Below, piece after piece: positions 62,675-64,000 of a stretch of DNA of 64,000 nt (position 1 is the stretch's first letter; every line of letters starts with the position of its first letter). The notes beneath the pieces are model-generated. The model saw only the letters and a list, made by a program, of their open reading frames with translations. It searched no databases and had not been told where the DNA came from. Location of the stretch: contig NZ_JAPEOR010000003.1 of assembly GCF_026341125.1 (NCBI RefSeq), positions 124,001-188,000 on the forward strand. Direction: 5' to 3'. The position numbers were made by a program, and so were the translations under genes. The DNA comes from Streptomyces sp. NBC_01142 (GTDB lineage Bacteria > Actinomycetota > Actinomycetes > Streptomycetales > Streptomycetaceae).

Positions 62675-64000
62675 ATGCCCCATTCCCACACCAGCACCGA
62701 CCCCACCGTCCCCACCGAGCTTTCCGAACTCGCCGGCCGGATCCGGGGTGCTGTGCTCACCCCCGGCGCGGACGGCTGGGACACCGAGCTCGCACCGTTC
62801 AACGCAATCGACGTCCACCGGCCCGCCGTGATCGTCGCCGTCGAGGACACGGGAGACATCCAGGAGACGGTCCGGTACGCCGCCCGGCACGGACTCCCCG
62901 TCGCCGTACAGGCCACCGGGCACGGCATAGCAACGCCCGCCGACGGAGGGGTGCTCATCAGCACCCGCCGGATGAACGAGGTCGCAGTCGACCCCGTGGC
63001 GCGCATCGCCCGAGCCGGGGCCGGCACCCAGTGGCACCAGGTCATCGAGTCCGCCGCCCGCCACGACCTCGCCCCGCTCAACGGCTCCTCCCCGCTCGTC
63101 GGTGTCGTCGGCTACACCCTCGGCGGCGGCCTCGGTCTGCTCGCCCGCCGCTACGGCTACGCAGCCGACCGCGTCACCCGCATCCACGTCGTCACTGCCG
63201 AAGGAGAACTGCGTGAGGCCACCCAGCACCGCAACCCCGACCTTTTCTGGGCGCTGCGCGGTGGAAAGGGCAATTTCGGCATCGTCACCGCCATCGAGTT
63301 CGGGCTCGTGCCCGTCACCACGCTGTACGGCGGCGGACTGTTCTTCGCGGCCGATGCGGCGCGGCCGGTGCTGGAGACCTGGAGCCGCTGGACGGCGGAC
63401 CTGCCCGAGGAACTGACCTCGTCGCTGGCCCTGTTGCGGCTGCCCGATGCGCCCTTCATCCCCGAACCGCTGCGCGGCCGGCTCACCGTCCATGTGCGCA
63501 TCGCCTTTCTTGGCCTGCCCGAGGACGGCGAGAAACTCCTCGCGCCACTGCGCGCCGTCGCGCCCACCGTGCTCGACACGGTGCGCGAGATGCCCTACAC
63601 CGACGTCGGCGAGATCCACATGGACCCCGCCGACCCGATCCCGTACCACGAGCGGTCGATCCTGCTGCGCACGCTCGACGCGGCAGCCGCACAACTGCTC
63701 CTCGCCGTCGCGGGGCCCGACGCCGACTGCCCCGCCTACGTCGTCGAACTCCGCCACCTCGGCGGCGCAGTCGGCCGGCCGTCACCCGTGCCCAACGCCG
63801 TGGGCAACCGCGACGCAGCCTTCACCCTGACCACCGTCTCCCCGCCGAAGGGTCCGACCGACCCGGCCCGGGCCGTACTCACCGCGCTGGAGCCCTGGGG
63901 CACCGGACGTTCCTACGTCAACTTCCTCACCGGCTCCGACGTAGCCGGTGATGCCAGGCGCCTGTACGAGCCGGAGACCTACGAGCGGCTCACCCGGATC
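62675..64000 (+). CDS. Berberine-bridge-type FAD-linked oxidase, partial (3' end beyond window)
   Basis: At least 442 residues of an FAD-linked oxidase (PCMH fold), open to the window end. Covalent FAD site His in VQATGHGIATP (~77-87), NGSSPLVGVVGYTLGGGLGLLARRYG (~134-159), WALRGGKGNFGIVTAIEFGL (~191-210), and the start of the C-terminal BBE region (SYVNFLTG). The usual second covalent Cys position appears to be occupied by Tyr, so flavin attachment is probably single. The ATG follows AGGAGG. It may oxidise an alcohol or sugar, and could belong to the cluster or lie just outside. Confidence 0.9.
   Translation, partial: MPHSHTSTDPTVPTELSELAGRIRGAVLTPGADGWDTELAPFNAIDVHRPAVIVAVEDTGDIQETVRYAARHGLPVAVQATGHGIATPADGGVLISTRRMNEVAVDPVARIARAGAGTQWHQVIESAARHDLAPLNGSSPLVGVVGYTLGGGLGLLARRYGYAADRVTRIHVVTAEGELREATQHRNPDLFWALRGGKGNFGIVTAIEFGLVPVTTLYGGGLFFAADAARPVLETWSRWTADLPEELTSSLALLRLPDAPFIPEPLRGRLTVHVRIAFLGLPEDGEKLLAPLRAVAPTVLDTVREMPYTDVGEIHMDPADPIPYHERSILLRTLDAAAAQLLLAVAGPDADCPAYVVELRHLGGAVGRPSPVPNAVGNRDAAFTLTTVSPPKGPTDPARAVLTALEPWGTGRSYVNFLTGSDVAGDARRLYEPETYERLTRI

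Overview
The window is high-GC actinobacterial DNA and almost certainly comes from a Streptomyces. The evidence is a gamma-butyrolactone (A-factor-type) synthase and receptor set, two SARP regulators, a DUF397/DUF5753 pair, GTG/TTG starts, short operon overlaps (ATGA, GTGA, TTGA) and rare TTA leucine codons confined to a few genes. Functions were assigned by reading motifs and family resemblance; no database search was run.

Layout. 1-4.3 kb: biotin genes (bioB-bioA-bioD leftward, bioD cut by the window edge; bioF divergent). 4.3-12.2 kb: ordinary accessory genes: DUF397/XRE pair with an ATPase-domain protein, LysR/LysE pair, a secreted NlpC/P60 hydrolase behind a c-di-AMP (ydaO-type) riboswitch, a solitary ClpP whose catalytic His is Gln, a solitary Phd/YefM antitoxin, and a membrane protein with a divergent TetR. 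12.3-16.9 kb: urease operon ureABCFGD without ureE. 16.9-20.5 kb: a DUF4190 protein, a secreted tripeptidyl-aminopeptidase-type hydrolase, a YbaK-type deacylase, a small unknown and a PlsC-type acyltransferase.

20.6-62.5 kb looks like one biosynthetic gene cluster. Its left arm is a signalling module (NmrA-like protein, AfsA, ArpA-type receptor, SARP, second receptor-like TetR) with three ARE-like operators. Then come a dedicated chorismate synthase coupled to an aromatic flavin monooxygenase, a PucR/GAF regulator, and an operon (DAHP synthase, 2,3-dihydro-3-hydroxyanthranilate dehydrogenase, PhzD, PhzE, YdhR-like protein) expected to make 3-hydroxyanthranilate from erythrose-4-phosphate and PEP via chorismate. 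A ten-gene leftward operon (49.2-39.5 kb) carries tailoring functions: WrbA quinone reductase, P-loop kinase-like protein, GH3 amidosynthetase, O-methyltransferase, FAD oxidoreductase, two unrecognised proteins, a LysR effector domain with no DNA-binding domain, an alpha/beta hydrolase and a second methyltransferase. A Tat-exported multicopper oxidase with YcnI and CopC-CopD copper genes lies beside it. The right arm is a SARP followed by a rightward operon: aspartate kinase, GriI, GriH, amidohydrolase, PaaK/F390-synthetase-like ligase, zinc alcohol dehydrogenase. This operon should make 3-amino-4-hydroxybenzoate and then activate or reduce it. A LuxR regulator and a partial berberine-bridge-type oxidase close the window.

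The striking feature is that complete routes to two isomeric aminohydroxybenzoates sit in one cluster with an o-aminophenol-oxidase-like multicopper oxidase. The simplest prediction is a mixed phenoxazinone, of the exfoliazone/texazone/grixazone kind. The amidohydrolase, ligase and GH3 genes make a benzoxazole or an amide-linked product a serious alternative. TTA codons in afsA, the PucR gene, the right-hand SARP (two) and one transposase-like gene point to bldA control. Two transposase-like (IS701-type) proteins inside the cluster have lost the first catalytic Asp and look domesticated. No obvious exporter is present.
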